A DNA stretch of 46,727 bases from Bacillus haikouensis (GCF_013179555.1 NZ_JABMCR010000004.1:1-46727); one strand, 5' to 3'; shown: positions 1 to 8,285, counted from the first letter of the stretch. Notes: generated by a model from the sequence alone, not told the origin. Translations and numbers: made by a program.

Positions 1-582
1 GATTCAAAGTATGACACAGCAACAGCACTTCTCGATCAAATGAAGAAGGATCCCAAATCTTTAAAGATCGGGGTAGGACCAGGACTTGGAAATGATGACC
101 ACTTATCTTTAGTACAAGCGGCAAGTGAAAAAGGGATCGATCCTACCAAACTTGATTTCCTTGTCTATGAAGGCGGAGGGGATGTCGTGACTGCCTTACT
201 GGGAGGACATGTTGATGCTGTAACGACTTCCCTATCAGAAGTAAAGGAGCAGCATTTAGCAGGGAAGCTGAAGATTCTCGCAGTTTCTTCTGAAAAAAGA
301 CTCGAAGGGCTTGATGATGTTCCTACTTGGAAAGAAGAAGGTGTGGATATGGTATTTCCTCATTGGAGGGGAATCATGGGACCGCCGGATATGACTGAAG
401 AAGAAGTGGCTTATTGGGATGAAAAGATTGGAGAAATGGTCAAAACGGATGAATGGAAGAAAATGCTCAAAAATAATGATTGGGATGACTTTTATAAAGA
501 TAGTAAAGAAACGAAGCAATTCATGAAGGAGCAAGAAGAACTGTATACGGAACTTGTGAACAGTTCCGGTTTAACCAATTAA
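1..582 (+). CDS. tctC: Tripartite tricarboxylate transporter substrate-binding protein (TctC/BUG family), 3' part only
   Basis: The reading frame is open from base 1, so the N-terminus, including any lipoprotein signal, lies outside the window; about 193 C-terminal residues are present. The sequence reads like the second half of a Bug/TctC periplasmic-type binding protein: a GPGLGNDDH ligand-loop region, then YEGGGDVVTALLGGHVDA, a motif very typical of the family, then the VSSEKRLEGLDDVPTWKEEG segment. Such proteins capture citrate or related carboxylates outside the cell and deliver them to the TctA/TctB membrane complex. tctB and tctA follow on the same strand about 90 bases downstream, supporting one operon. 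The gap of 583-672 holds a modest GC-rich hairpin around AGGGA...TCCCT, often seen between binding-protein and permease genes. The family call is firm; the ligand is not known, but the downstream dehydrogenase suggests tricarballylate or citrate. Confidence 0.9.
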   Translation, partial: DSKYDTATALLDQMKKDPKSLKIGVGPGLGNDDHLSLVQAASEKGIDPTKLDFLVYEGGGDVVTALLGGHVDAVTTSLSEVKEQHLAGKLKILAVSSEKRLEGLDDVPTWKEEGVDMVFPHWRGIMGPPDMTEEEVAYWDEKIGEMVKTDEWKKMLKNNDWDDFYKDSKETKQFMKEQEELYTELVNSSGLTN

Positions 583-672
583 TTCAAGACTTAGAAAGGC
601 GTTGGCGGAGAAGGGAAGAGGGAACGACCCGGTCCCTTTCCGGCCGACTGCCACTATAGGAGGCAGAAGTGA

Positions 673-1122
673 GTGAAAGCAATCAAACTGGGAATGCCGA
701 TCTTTTTAATTCTATTAAGCCTCTCCTTTCTGATCGGGTCGATGAACTTACCTAAAGCGAATCTTGGGAATCCAAATGGCCCTCTATATTTTCCAATAGG
801 CTTAAGTGCATTCATGTTGATATTCAGTATCTTTTATCTGTTCCAGGAATGGAAAAATATAAACCGTGCCAATATGGATATAAAGCTGCTGCTTGAAGGG
901 AGAACACCAAAATTAATAGTACTCACGGTAGTATACGGAGCCATTTACGCTCTTATTTTTGAGAGAATAGGTTTCTTGTTATCTACCATCCTATTTTTGG
1001 GAGCATTATTATTTACAGTCAATGGCATCAAAAAAGCCGTTGTGAATGTGATCGTTGCAATCAGCTTTTCTTTTCTATCCTGGTATGCATTCAGTGTATT
1101 ATTAGGAGTCAGTCTGCCTTAG
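673..1122 (+). CDS. tctB: Tripartite tricarboxylate transporter small membrane subunit TctB
   Basis: This 149-residue protein is almost entirely hydrophobic, with about four membrane segments and the short loop pattern of TctB. The residues SMNLPKANLGNPNGPLYFP in the first outer loop resemble the family's 'G..GP..FP' motif. The GTG start at 673 is chosen because TAGGAGG lies 8-9 bases upstream and no other start has a ribosome binding site. Its TAG stop runs into the AGGAGG that serves tctA, so translation of the two is probably coupled. TctB is the small partner of TctA in the inner membrane; its exact role in transport is not well defined. Position between a tctC-like and a tctA gene makes the assignment secure. 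Confidence 0.9.
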   Translation: MKAIKLGMPIFLILLSLSFLIGSMNLPKANLGNPNGPLYFPIGLSAFMLIFSIFYLFQEWKNINRANMDIKLLLEGRTPKLIVLTVVYGAIYALIFERIGFLLSTILFLGALLFTVNGIKKAVVNVIVAISFSFLSWYAFSVLLGVSLP

Positions 1123-1134
1123 GAGGTGAGCTAA

Positions 1135-2649
1135 ATGGATATGAGCAACTTTATGCAGGGATTAATGACTGCATTAGAACCAATTAATATTATGTGGGTT
1201 GTCATCGGAGGCTTTCTTGGAACGATAGTCGGGATGCTGCCTGGTTTGGGACCGGCAACTGCTGTTGCTGTGTTGATACCGATTACGTTCGGTATGGAGC
1301 CCACCAGTGCGATCATTCTAATGGCAGCCATTTATTATGGAGCGATGTACGGTGGATCCAGAAGTTCGATTCTGTTGAATACCCCCGGTGACGGCTCGGC
1401 GATAGCTGCAACATTTGACGGGTATCCGATGGCTCAGAAAGGGCAGGCAGGACAAGCCATGGCGATATCTGCAGTAGCGTCCTTCATAGGGGGGATAATG
1501 GCAGTAATAGGTTTTATCTTCCTGGCAGAACCACTGGCAAGCTTCGCATTGAAATTTGGTCCTGCTGAATACTTCCTGTTGATGTTGTTGACCCTTTCTG
1601 CGATCGTTTCTCTGTCAGTTGGGAAAATGGTCAAAGGATTCATCGCCATGTTTCTTGGGCTGATGTTGAGTACTGTCGGTATTGACACTCAAAGTGGCGT
1701 CTATCGCTTTACTTTTGGAAGTTCCCATTTAAGTGAAGGAATTGATTTCTTAATTGTCATCATTGGGGTTTATGCAGTAGGTGAAGTGCTTTACAACTAC
1801 TTGAAGATAGATCATGTGCAAAAAGAGAAAAAGAAAGTCGGTAAAATCTGGTTCACTAAAAAACAGTGGAAACGGTCAATGTGGCCCATTCTCAGAAGCG
1901 GCCCGCTTGGGTTCATAGTTGGGGTTCTCCCGGGTGCTGGAGGTTCGATTGCTTCCATGATCAGCTATTCGACCGAGAAGCAAATCTCAAAAAAGCCCGA
2001 AGAGTTCGGAAAAGGTGCTGTGGAAGGACTTGCGGCACCGGAGTCAGCAAATAACGCTGCTTCAGTGGGAGCAATGATCCCATTATTAACAATGGGGATA
2101 CCAGGTTCAGGGACTACAGCTGTCATGCTTGGAGCGCTTGTCATGCTCGGGATGAAGCCCGGACCCTTACTTTTTGAAAACGATCCGAATACCGTTTGGA
2201 CTTTGATCAATAGTATGTTCATAGGGAATATCGCGCTGGTTATCATCAATATTTTACTAGTTGGACTATTAGTGAAAATTCTTGATACGCCGGCCAAGGT
2301 CTTATATCCGGTCATTGTGATCCTGGCCTTTATTGGAACATACACACTCAGTTACAGTGCTGTGGACTTCTTTTTATTATTAATTTTCGGAGTTTTCGGC
2401 TTATTTTTAAAGGTAATGGATTTCCCGATTGCCCCACTGGTACTGGCATTGATTGTCGGGGCTGATATGGAACAGAATTTTAGAATGGCGGTGCTCTCAT
2501 CGAATGGAAACCTGGGTATCTTCTTTGAAACACCGATAGCAATCGGCCTAGCTGTCTTGACTCTTCTATCTTTGTTCTATCCATTGCTTATAAAAGCACT
2601 TAAGAAGAAGGGGAAAGACCCTGTTAACCCGATTACAAAAGACATGTAG
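1135..2649 (+). CDS. tctA: Tripartite tricarboxylate transporter large permease TctA
   Basis: A 504-residue polytopic membrane protein of the usual TctA length. The N-terminal GTIVGMLPGLGPATAVAVL segment is the hallmark glycine/proline-rich motif of the family, and it recurs in the second half as GFIVGVLPGAGGSIAS, reflecting the internal repeat. A conserved SRSSILLNTPGDGSA stretch follows the first repeat and ESANNAASVGAMIPLL the second. ATG at 1135 is preceded by AGGAGGTGAG at 1121. The protein forms the transport pore, driven by a cation gradient, with TctB and the extracellular binding protein. It is followed after 18 bases by a tricarballylate dehydrogenase-like gene, so the imported compound is probably oxidised at once in the cytoplasm. 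Confidence 0.95.
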   Translation: MDMSNFMQGLMTALEPINIMWVVIGGFLGTIVGMLPGLGPATAVAVLIPITFGMEPTSAIILMAAIYYGAMYGGSRSSILLNTPGDGSAIAATFDGYPMAQKGQAGQAMAISAVASFIGGIMAVIGFIFLAEPLASFALKFGPAEYFLLMLLTLSAIVSLSVGKMVKGFIAMFLGLMLSTVGIDTQSGVYRFTFGSSHLSEGIDFLIVIIGVYAVGEVLYNYLKIDHVQKEKKKVGKIWFTKKQWKRSMWPILRSGPLGFIVGVLPGAGGSIASMISYSTEKQISKKPEEFGKGAVEGLAAPESANNAASVGAMIPLLTMGIPGSGTTAVMLGALVMLGMKPGPLLFENDPNTVWTLINSMFIGNIALVIINILLVGLLVKILDTPAKVLYPVIVILAFIGTYTLSYSAVDFFLLLIFGVFGLFLKVMDFPIAPLVLALIVGADMEQNFRMAVLSSNGNLGIFFETPIAIGLAVLTLLSLFYPLLIKALKKKGKDPVNPITKDM

Positions 2650-2667
2650 CAATAGGAGGTAATGGAA

Positions 2668-4182
2668 ATGTCAAATCAAACGTCATATGATGTAGTTGTT
2701 GTAGGCGCCGGAAACGCTGCTTTATGTGCTGCGATATCGGCCTGTGAAGAAGGAGCGAAAGTGTTGGTATTGGAGAAAGGACCTGAGCATAAGAGGGGCG
2801 GAAATTCATTCTTCACTGATGGAGCGATCAGGGTGGCATATCATAACCTCAAGGACATCCGGAAAGTCGTACCTGATCTAACAGATGAGGATGCAGCTGC
2901 TGTCGTCATGCCGGACTATCATGAAGACGACTATTATGAAGACATCATGCGCGTCACCAAAGGCGAGAGTCAGCCGGAACTTGCGAAACAGCTGGTGAAT
3001 CGTTCGTTTGAAACATTGGTCTGGATGAAAGGACACGGAGTTAAATTTGAATTGAACTACGAAAATCAGTCCTATGAAAAGGATGGCAAGCGACAATTTT
3101 GGGGAGGTCTCCCAGTTAAGACAGAAAATAAAGGAATTGGATTGATGGAACAGCTCTTTACCCGTGCACAGGAGCTTGGGATCGATATCTGGTATGAAGC
3201 AGCAGCAGTTGAGCTCATGAAAAAAGAAGAAAATATCTGCGGTGTGGCCGTCGAGCAAGATGGAAAAAGGATGACTGTTGAAACAACCGGCGTTATTCTG
3301 GCATGCGGAAGTCTTGAAGCAAATAAAACGTTTCGAAGTGAGCAACTCGGTGACGAATGGGAAGCAGCAATCGTCCGGGGTACTGAATACAACACGGGTG
3401 ATGGTATTTCGATGGCGACAGCGATTGGAGCAGAGAAGTTTGGGGAATATTCCGGTTGTCATTCAATCGGGACAGATTATAATGCTCCAAAAGTCGGCGA
3501 CTTCAATAAACCGGGGGATATTTATAAGAAACATTCCTACCCTCTGAGTATCATGCTTAATAAAGATGGGAAACGGTTCGTAGATGAAGGAGCTGACTTC
3601 AGAAATTATACGTACGCAAAATATGGACGGGAAATATTGAAACAACCGGATCATGTTGCTTATCAGATTTATGATTCCCAGGTACGTCCATTGCTTCGAA
3701 AGGAATATGACTTGGAAGAAGCAACCTATTATAAGGGTGAATCTCTGCTTGAACTAGTCAATCAACTGCCTGTAGACAAACAGCAATTTCTCAAAACAAT
3801 CGAAGAATATAATGATGCCGTTCAAGGCGGAGAATACAATCCGACAGAGAAAGACGGAAAGAAAACAACCGGGTTAACACCTGAAAAAACGAACTGGGCA
3901 TTAAAAATTGAAAATGGCCCATTCTATGCATACCCTGTGACGTGCGGTATTACTTTCTCATTTGGCGGACTGCATGTAAATTCATCAGGAGAAGTATTAA
4001 AAAAGGATAATAAACCATTATCCGGGTTGTTCGCTGCGGGAGAAATGGTGGGAGGAATCTTCTATCACAACTATCCTGGAGGATCTGGGCTGATGTCAGG
4101 AGCAGTTTATGGGAAATTGGCGGGTTCTGCTGCCGCCCGCTATGTACTCGGGAATAAGAAGGATACAAAGATTACGAATTGA
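2668..4182 (+). CDS. tcuA: FAD-dependent tricarballylate dehydrogenase-like flavoprotein (TcuA family)
   Basis: The N-terminus carries a dinucleotide-binding motif (VVVVGAGNAALCAAISACEE, ending in VLVLEKG) and the C-terminus a second FAD-contact region (GLFAAGEMVGGIFYHNYPGG followed by SGLMSGAVYGKLAG), the layout of the fumarate reductase/succinate dehydrogenase flavoprotein superfamily. Overall it most resembles TcuA, which oxidises tricarballylate to cis-aconitate. An ATG also occurs at 2662, but AGGAGG ends at 2659, only two bases before it; the ATG at 2668 has an 8-base spacer and is preferred, giving 504 residues. It sits 18 bases after tctA and is the last gene before a terminator. No TcuB-like iron-sulfur/heme partner is next to it, so the electron acceptor is unclear. 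3-Ketosteroid or other flavin dehydrogenase activity remains possible. Confidence 0.8.
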   Translation: MSNQTSYDVVVVGAGNAALCAAISACEEGAKVLVLEKGPEHKRGGNSFFTDGAIRVAYHNLKDIRKVVPDLTDEDAAAVVMPDYHEDDYYEDIMRVTKGESQPELAKQLVNRSFETLVWMKGHGVKFELNYENQSYEKDGKRQFWGGLPVKTENKGIGLMEQLFTRAQELGIDIWYEAAAVELMKKEENICGVAVEQDGKRMTVETTGVILACGSLEANKTFRSEQLGDEWEAAIVRGTEYNTGDGISMATAIGAEKFGEYSGCHSIGTDYNAPKVGDFNKPGDIYKKHSYPLSIMLNKDGKRFVDEGADFRNYTYAKYGREILKQPDHVAYQIYDSQVRPLLRKEYDLEEATYYKGESLLELVNQLPVDKQQFLKTIEEYNDAVQGGEYNPTEKDGKKTTGLTPEKTNWALKIENGPFYAYPVTCGITFSFGGLHVNSSGEVLKKDNKPLSGLFAAGEMVGGIFYHNYPGGSGLMSGAVYGKLAGSAAARYVLGNKKDTKITN

Positions 4183-4204
4183 TGTTTAGTGGTTGAGAAG
4201 TAAG

Positions 4205-4232
4205 AAAGTCACCTGATTATCGGTGACTTTTT
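4205..4232 (+). terminator. Intrinsic terminator after tctCBA-tcuA
   Basis: AAAGTCACC at 4205-4213 pairs with GGTGACTTT at 4222-4230 around an 8-base loop, followed by further T residues. It ends the tct-tcu transcript; the next gene starts only 38 bases later. Confidence 0.85.
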
Positions 4233-4270
4233 CCTTTTGGTTGCAGATTTCACGGACGGGAGAAATAACG

Positions 4271-5632
4271 ATGAAAAAACCACTATTATTGATCATTACT
4301 TTATTCATGTATGGCTTGTTCTTTTTGCCTGTTTTTGGGTGGGATGATAAATGGAAAGCAATCGCGGCTCTTATCATCATTCAAATATTATGGATAGGGA
4401 AAGTATTTCCGCTTGCCTTCAGTTCATTGATATTCATTCTGCTTCTTTCATTCCATTTTTTCACTTATGAACAAACGTTGAGCTATTTTAGTACTGGAAT
4501 CGTATGGCTATTATTCTCAACATTTATTATCTCAACAGCCTTCATTGAAACAGGGCTTGCAAGCAGGGTATCTCTCTATATGCTAAGGCTCTCAAGGGGT
4601 TCCGGAAAAGCATTGATATTCATTTCTTTTTTGTTGATGCTTGTGCTGTCCATTCTGATTCCTTCTAATGTGGGGAAAGGAAGTCTGGTTTCCTCAGTCC
4701 TGGACAGTCTAATGAAAAGTTTAAAGAAAATAGGGGACGTTCGCCATTTAGGTAAATCCCTGTTTATCGGGATTGCGTATCTAGCTGCGATTTCAGGTGC
4801 TTTCGTTGCAACCGGGGCAAGCTCCACTATCTATGCGTTCGGAATCATGAATGAGGTATCACCCGATTTGAACTACATAAAATGGTTTATCTTATTTGGG
4901 ATCCCGGTTTTGCTGTTTATTTTGATTCTGTGGGTGATATTTCTGTTTGTATTCCCTCCTGAAAAAATAGACCGAAAACTATTGTTGACGTTGATTGAGA
5001 GGAAAATCGGTGAATTGGGACCTTTTAGCACTAACGAAAAGAAAGTAATGTGTATCATAGGAGGGACACTGGTGCTATGGGTCACTCAGCCTTTACATGG
5101 GTATTCAATCCCTCAAATCGGCCTTCTTGGTGCTTGTGTGACAGTATTTCCTTTCGCGGGGGTTTGGAGTTGGGAGCAGGCAAGAAAGTCCATTGATTGG
5201 GATTTGATCCTCTTTTTTGCTTCGACTTTAATGGTATCCGGAATGTTAATAAGAACCGATACAATCAATTGGATGGCTGCAGGTTTAAACAGTATCCTTG
5301 CAGGTCACTCCCCCTGGGTTGTCATTTTGATACTTGTCATCAGCACAAGCGTCATCCGGGTTGTATTTGTGAATATATTAGGTTTCTTGACAATCATGCT
5401 TCCGTTGGCTATTACGATTGGAAATTCGATCCCGGCTTTATCGCCCTTGCATATTGCCATGCCGGTGTTCCTTGCATGCGTCCCGGGGTTCTTTCTGGTA
5501 ACCCAGTCCCCTGTACATTTGATCAGTTACACTTATGGTTATTTTACAGATAAGGACTTACTGAGGGTAGGCTGGATAGCCTCTGTTGCGTGGACAGGTG
5601 TCATATTGGGAGCTGTGTTTTTTTATTGGTAG
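4271..5632 (+). CDS. SLC13/DASS-family anion (dicarboxylate) permease
   Basis: A 453-residue protein with about 11-12 hydrophobic segments. Two features match the divalent-anion:sodium symporter fold: the IPSNVGKGSL motif near residue 135, resembling the first 'SNT'-type substrate/sodium loop, and the related TQSPVHLISYTYGYF segment near the C-terminus. The open frame extends upstream to 4223, but that lies inside the tcuA terminator; ATG at 4271, preceded by GGGAGAA and followed by a typical membrane N-terminus (MKKPLLLIITLF), is the sensible start. Only 38 bases separate it from the terminator, so it either relies on read-through or has a weak promoter I could not recognise. Next to a tricarboxylate uptake operon it may export or import a C4-dicarboxylate. 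The family is fairly sure; the substrate is a guess. Confidence 0.75.
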   Translation: MKKPLLLIITLFMYGLFFLPVFGWDDKWKAIAALIIIQILWIGKVFPLAFSSLIFILLLSFHFFTYEQTLSYFSTGIVWLLFSTFIISTAFIETGLASRVSLYMLRLSRGSGKALIFISFLLMLVLSILIPSNVGKGSLVSSVLDSLMKSLKKIGDVRHLGKSLFIGIAYLAAISGAFVATGASSTIYAFGIMNEVSPDLNYIKWFILFGIPVLLFILILWVIFLFVFPPEKIDRKLLLTLIERKIGELGPFSTNEKKVMCIIGGTLVLWVTQPLHGYSIPQIGLLGACVTVFPFAGVWSWEQARKSIDWDLILFFASTLMVSGMLIRTDTINWMAAGLNSILAGHSPWVVILILVISTSVIRVVFVNILGFLTIMLPLAITIGNSIPALSPLHIAMPVFLACVPGFFLVTQSPVHLISYTYGYFTDKDLLRVGWIASVAWTGVILGAVFFYW

Positions 5633-5695
5633 GACTATTAAACCCTGCTGGGAGTTTCAGTGGCGGATTCTTCGGCCTGAATATGGCCTGTTGGT

Positions 5696-5727
5696 AAAAA
5701 AGGGATGAACAGTAAAGTGTTCATCCC
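5696..5727 (-). terminator. Intrinsic terminator of the thioesterase gene
   Basis: GGGATGAAC at 5702-5710 pairs with GTTCATCCC at 5719-5727. Read on the minus strand the stem is followed by six T residues (A-run at 5696-5701), and it lies just after the stop codon of the minus-strand gene. Confidence 0.85.
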
Positions 5728-5735
5728 CAATTTCT

Positions 5736-6212
5736 TTACTTAATCAACGCCCTATTCTTTCGATGTTCTTTCCGCTTGAGGGCGGTGTTGAACAGCCGGT
5801 TTTCTTCCTCGGTTTCCGGAATGACCTTTGGGACGGGCTTTGGTTTTCCGTTTTCATCAACGGCTACCATCGTAAGAAAGGATTCAGTGGTGAGGGTTTG
5901 AATTCCTGTCAGTAGATTCGTAGAAAATACCTTCACATAAACCTCCATTGAAGTCCTTCCGGTCGAAGTCACAATCGCTTCCAGGCTCAGTGCATCACCG
6001 ACGGTTGCAGATGAGAGAAAGTCAACCGAATCAATGGATGCCGTAACCACCACTGAACTGGAATGTTTCATCGCAGATAGCGCTGCGATTTCGTCGATAT
6101 AGGCTAATACTTTACCTCCAAAGATTGTTTGCATGTGGTTGGTGTCCGGTGGCAGCACCAATTTCGTTTGGATCGTACGTGAACGTTCAGTTGGATAAGC
6201 TTGTTCCATCAT
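5736..6212 (-). CDS. Acyl-CoA thioesterase, hotdog fold (YkhA/YciA type)
   Basis: A 158-residue single hotdog domain. The N-terminal half has the signature LPPDTNHMQTIFGGKVLAYI followed by DEIAALSAMKH, matching the 'N..G.+FGG..+..+D..A' active-site region of acyl-CoA hydrolases, followed by VDFLSSATVGDALSLEA, the conserved second strand block. The enzyme hydrolyses acyl-CoA to free acid and CoA in the cytosol. Tandem ATGs occur at 6212 and 6209; AGGAG lies about 8-11 bases upstream of them. The striking point is upstream: a transcription terminator ends 30 bases before the start and a cobalamin riboswitch lies before that on the same strand, with no recognisable promoter in between. Expression therefore probably depends on read-through set by coenzyme B12. 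Family call firm; acyl chain preference unknown. Confidence 0.9.
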   Translation of the reverse strand: MMEQAYPTERSRTIQTKLVLPPDTNHMQTIFGGKVLAYIDEIAALSAMKHSSSVVVTASIDSVDFLSSATVGDALSLEAIVTSTGRTSMEVYVKVFSTNLLTGIQTLTTESFLTMVAVDENGKPKPVPKVIPETEEENRLFNTALKRKEHRKNRALIK

Positions 6213-6241
6213 GTTTCATCTCCTATTATATCTTTAAAATG

Positions 6242-6272
6242 AAAAAGCATCTTCTTTTTATAAAGAAGATGC
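6242..6272 (-). terminator. Intrinsic terminator in the riboswitch leader
   Basis: On the minus strand an 11-bp stem (GCATCTTCTTT pairing with AAAGAAGATGC, plus positions 6247-6257 and 6262-6272) is followed by five T residues. It sits between the cobalamin riboswitch and the thioesterase start and is the likely expression platform, or alternatively ends a short riboswitch-only transcript. Confidence 0.85.
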
Positions 6273-6274
6273 AG

Positions 6275-6325
6275 CTATTCCAGACAAACGATCAGGATCC
6301 AATGATACCAGATGTGTTGTTCCAT
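6275..6325 (-). CDS. 16-codon mini-ORF between riboswitch and terminator
   Basis: ATG at 6325 opens MEQHIWYHWILIVCLE and a TAG stop at 6275, three bases before the terminator stem. An AGGAGGG-like site lies at 6337-6343, 11 bases upstream, which is a little long. The peptide is hydrophobic with two His and two Trp. It could be a leader peptide, a remnant of a lost B12-regulated gene, or chance. I do not recognise it. Confidence 0.3.
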   Translation of the reverse strand: MEQHIWYHWILIVCLE

Positions 6326-6354
6326 TTAGCGTAACACCCTCCTATCTCCCGTAG

Positions 6355-6530
6355 GAACTCTGTGTTCTTCCCGATTGGCAGGTCTCCTGGCTCGGCTTCG
6401 TCAATCTCTTATCCCTTCCCATATCCTAAACGGAAACAGTGGGCTTCATAAGTAATCTCGGCCTTACAGTGGCGGGACCGCGTCGGAGTTTCACCAACTT
6501 CCCTTTTAAGAAGAGCGTCAACAGACACTT
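6355..6530 (-). ncRNA. Cobalamin (B12) riboswitch
   Basis: Read on the minus strand, the sequence contains the B12 box AGCCAGGAGACCTGCC (about 6376-6391) and, further 5', CCCGCCACTGTA (about 6464-6475) preceded by GGTGAAACTCCG, the three most conserved blocks of the AdoCbl-type aptamer in the right order and spacing. The ends are approximate. Downstream on the same strand are a mini-ORF, an intrinsic terminator and the acyl-CoA thioesterase gene. No B12 synthesis or transport gene is adjacent. Confidence 0.93.
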
Positions 6531-6642
6531 TTCACCAATAAGCAATTATGAAATTGTGAACGCTATAATTCTACCATATTCGACGCCGCCACACTTAATT
6601 TTGTCATTTGTAAGGGAATAAACTGTTAATTTCCCATTTTTA

Positions 6643-6669
6643 TGAAACCTTTAGAGCCTCTCATCCGTA
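6643..6669 (+). promoter_or_regulatory. Sigma-W type promoter of floT
   Basis: TGAAAC at 6643-6648 and CGTA at 6666-6669 are separated by 17 bases, the classic ECF sigma-W pattern. It lies about 70 bases before the flotillin start; floT is a known sigma-W gene in B. subtilis. Confidence 0.8.
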
Positions 6670-6741
6670 AATAGTCATATAACCATTTTAATAGCAGAGA
6701 CAAATTTCACTGCTGAAAAATTTATCAGGGGGTAGGTAAAT

Positions 6742-8265
6742 ATGGGTTCATTAACTGCAATTGGAGCAATTATGTTCCTAATTCCTGTTTTGATCGTGGC
6801 AGCGATCGCCGGAATTGCGTATTATTTCTGGATGAGATTCCGGTACCGTACTGCACGGTCCAATCAGGCTTTGATTATTACGGGTCCGAAACTCGGGGAT
6901 CCCGAGAAAGAGACGAATATTTTCACCGATCAGGAAGGGCGTTCCATGAAAATCATCAGGGGCGGGGGATACCGCCTGAGAAGATTCCAAACGTCTACGC
7001 CTGTTAATCTGACTTCTTTCCAATTGAAGCTGTCGACACCTCGTGTCTATACAAACGGCGGGGTGCCGATCGTGGCCGATGCCGTAGCAATGGTCAAGGT
7101 GGCCGACACACTGAACGGAATCGCTAACTATGCGGAACAATTCCTTGGAAAGGATCAAAAGGAAATCGAAGATGAAATCATTGAAGTATTAGGAAGTAAT
7201 CTTCGCGCAATCCTATCAAAAATGACCGTGGAGGACATAAACAGCAATCGTGAGAAGTTTAACGCCGACGTATCAGAAATCGCCCAGAAACAGCTTGATC
7301 TGATGGGCTTCAAAATCACGTCTCTCGGCTTGACGGACATAAGAGATGCGGATGAAGAAAATGGATACTTAGAGAACCTGGGACGCCCCCGCATCGCGGA
7401 AGTCCGCAAACAGGCTGAAATCGCCGAGGCGAATACTGAACGTGAAACGCGGATTCACCGTGCACAGACCGATCAGGAAGCAAAGGAAGAAGAATACAAG
7501 CGCCAAATTTCCATTGCCGAGTCCAAAAAGGAAAAAGACATCAAAGATGCGGCATTCAAGGAAGAAACAGAGCGTGCGCGTGCGAAGTCAGAACAATCAT
7601 ACGAATTGGAGAAAGCCAAGCTTTCAAAAGAAGTAAAAGAAGAAGAATTGACGCTTCAATTCCTTGAGCGCGAACGGGCTGTTAAGCTCGAGGCTGAAGA
7701 ATCAAAAGTGCGTCAAACGAAAGCTGACGCCGAATACTATGAAACAACACGTAAGGCAGAAGCAGAAGCGCGTAAAGCTGAGATAGACGGGGAAGCGAAA
7801 GCGAAAATCCGACGTGAAGAGGGTTCTGCTGAAGCGGATGTCATCAGGCAGCGCGGTAAGGCAGAAGCAGAATCACGTAAACTTCTTGCTGAAGCAATGG
7901 AGAAACACGGAGACGTCATCATTACAGAAAAACTGATTGAGATGCTTCCTGTTTTTGCAGAGAAGATTGCACAGCCTCTTAACAACATCGATTCGGTTAA
8001 GATCATCGATTCCGGTAATGGCCAGGGTGTCCCGTCATTTGGCAAAAGCATCACAAAAACGATGGTCGATATGCAGGAGCCTTTGAAGGAAATGACGGGG
8101 ATTGATGTGGGTGAATTGCTAAGGTCTTATGCAAATAGACGACCTGAAAGAACCATTCAGCAGCCGGCAATTTCTGATTCAACAGCAGAGGAAGAGGCAG
8201 CTTCTGCTCTAAGCTCTCATAAGGATGAGCCTCAAGAAGAAGTGACAACAGGTAAAGGGAACTAA
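6742..8265 (+). CDS. floT: Flotillin-like scaffold protein FloT
   Basis: A 507-residue protein, close to the B. subtilis FloT length. It has one N-terminal hydrophobic hairpin (about residues 5-28), then the SPFH/PHB domain (for example TPRVYTNGGVPIVADAVA), then a long glutamate/lysine/alanine-rich coiled coil (about residues 215-390, with repeated EAEARKAE-like heptads) and an acidic C-terminal tail. Flotillins organise functional membrane microdomains. GGGGGTAGG precedes the ATG. A sigma-W promoter lies upstream, consistent with the cell-envelope stress regulon. In B. subtilis an NfeD protein (YuaF) is co-transcribed upstream; here no NfeD gene is adjacent and the gene appears monocistronic, ending in a terminator. 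Confidence 0.95.
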   Translation: MGSLTAIGAIMFLIPVLIVAAIAGIAYYFWMRFRYRTARSNQALIITGPKLGDPEKETNIFTDQEGRSMKIIRGGGYRLRRFQTSTPVNLTSFQLKLSTPRVYTNGGVPIVADAVAMVKVADTLNGIANYAEQFLGKDQKEIEDEIIEVLGSNLRAILSKMTVEDINSNREKFNADVSEIAQKQLDLMGFKITSLGLTDIRDADEENGYLENLGRPRIAEVRKQAEIAEANTERETRIHRAQTDQEAKEEEYKRQISIAESKKEKDIKDAAFKEETERARAKSEQSYELEKAKLSKEVKEEELTLQFLERERAVKLEAEESKVRQTKADAEYYETTRKAEAEARKAEIDGEAKAKIRREEGSAEADVIRQRGKAEAESRKLLAEAMEKHGDVIITEKLIEMLPVFAEKIAQPLNNIDSVKIIDSGNGQGVPSFGKSITKTMVDMQEPLKEMTGIDVGELLRSYANRRPERTIQQPAISDSTAEEEAASALSSHKDEPQEEVTTGKGN

Positions 8266-8285
8266 TCGTTAGTCCATCATTCATA

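Noticed and set aside
583-672. Terminator between tctC and tctB
   Set aside because: A GC-rich hairpin is there but lacks a T-run; more likely mRNA processing or partial attenuation.
2878-3462. Long 194-codon frame antisense to tcuA
   Set aside because: Cys/Phe/His-rich composition typical of a shadow frame, no ribosome binding site, fully inside a well-supported gene.
6550-6660. Sigma-A promoter for the minus-strand riboswitch transcript
   Set aside because: TAGAAT and TGACAA-like boxes are present, but no pair has a normal spacer, so I could not place the promoter.
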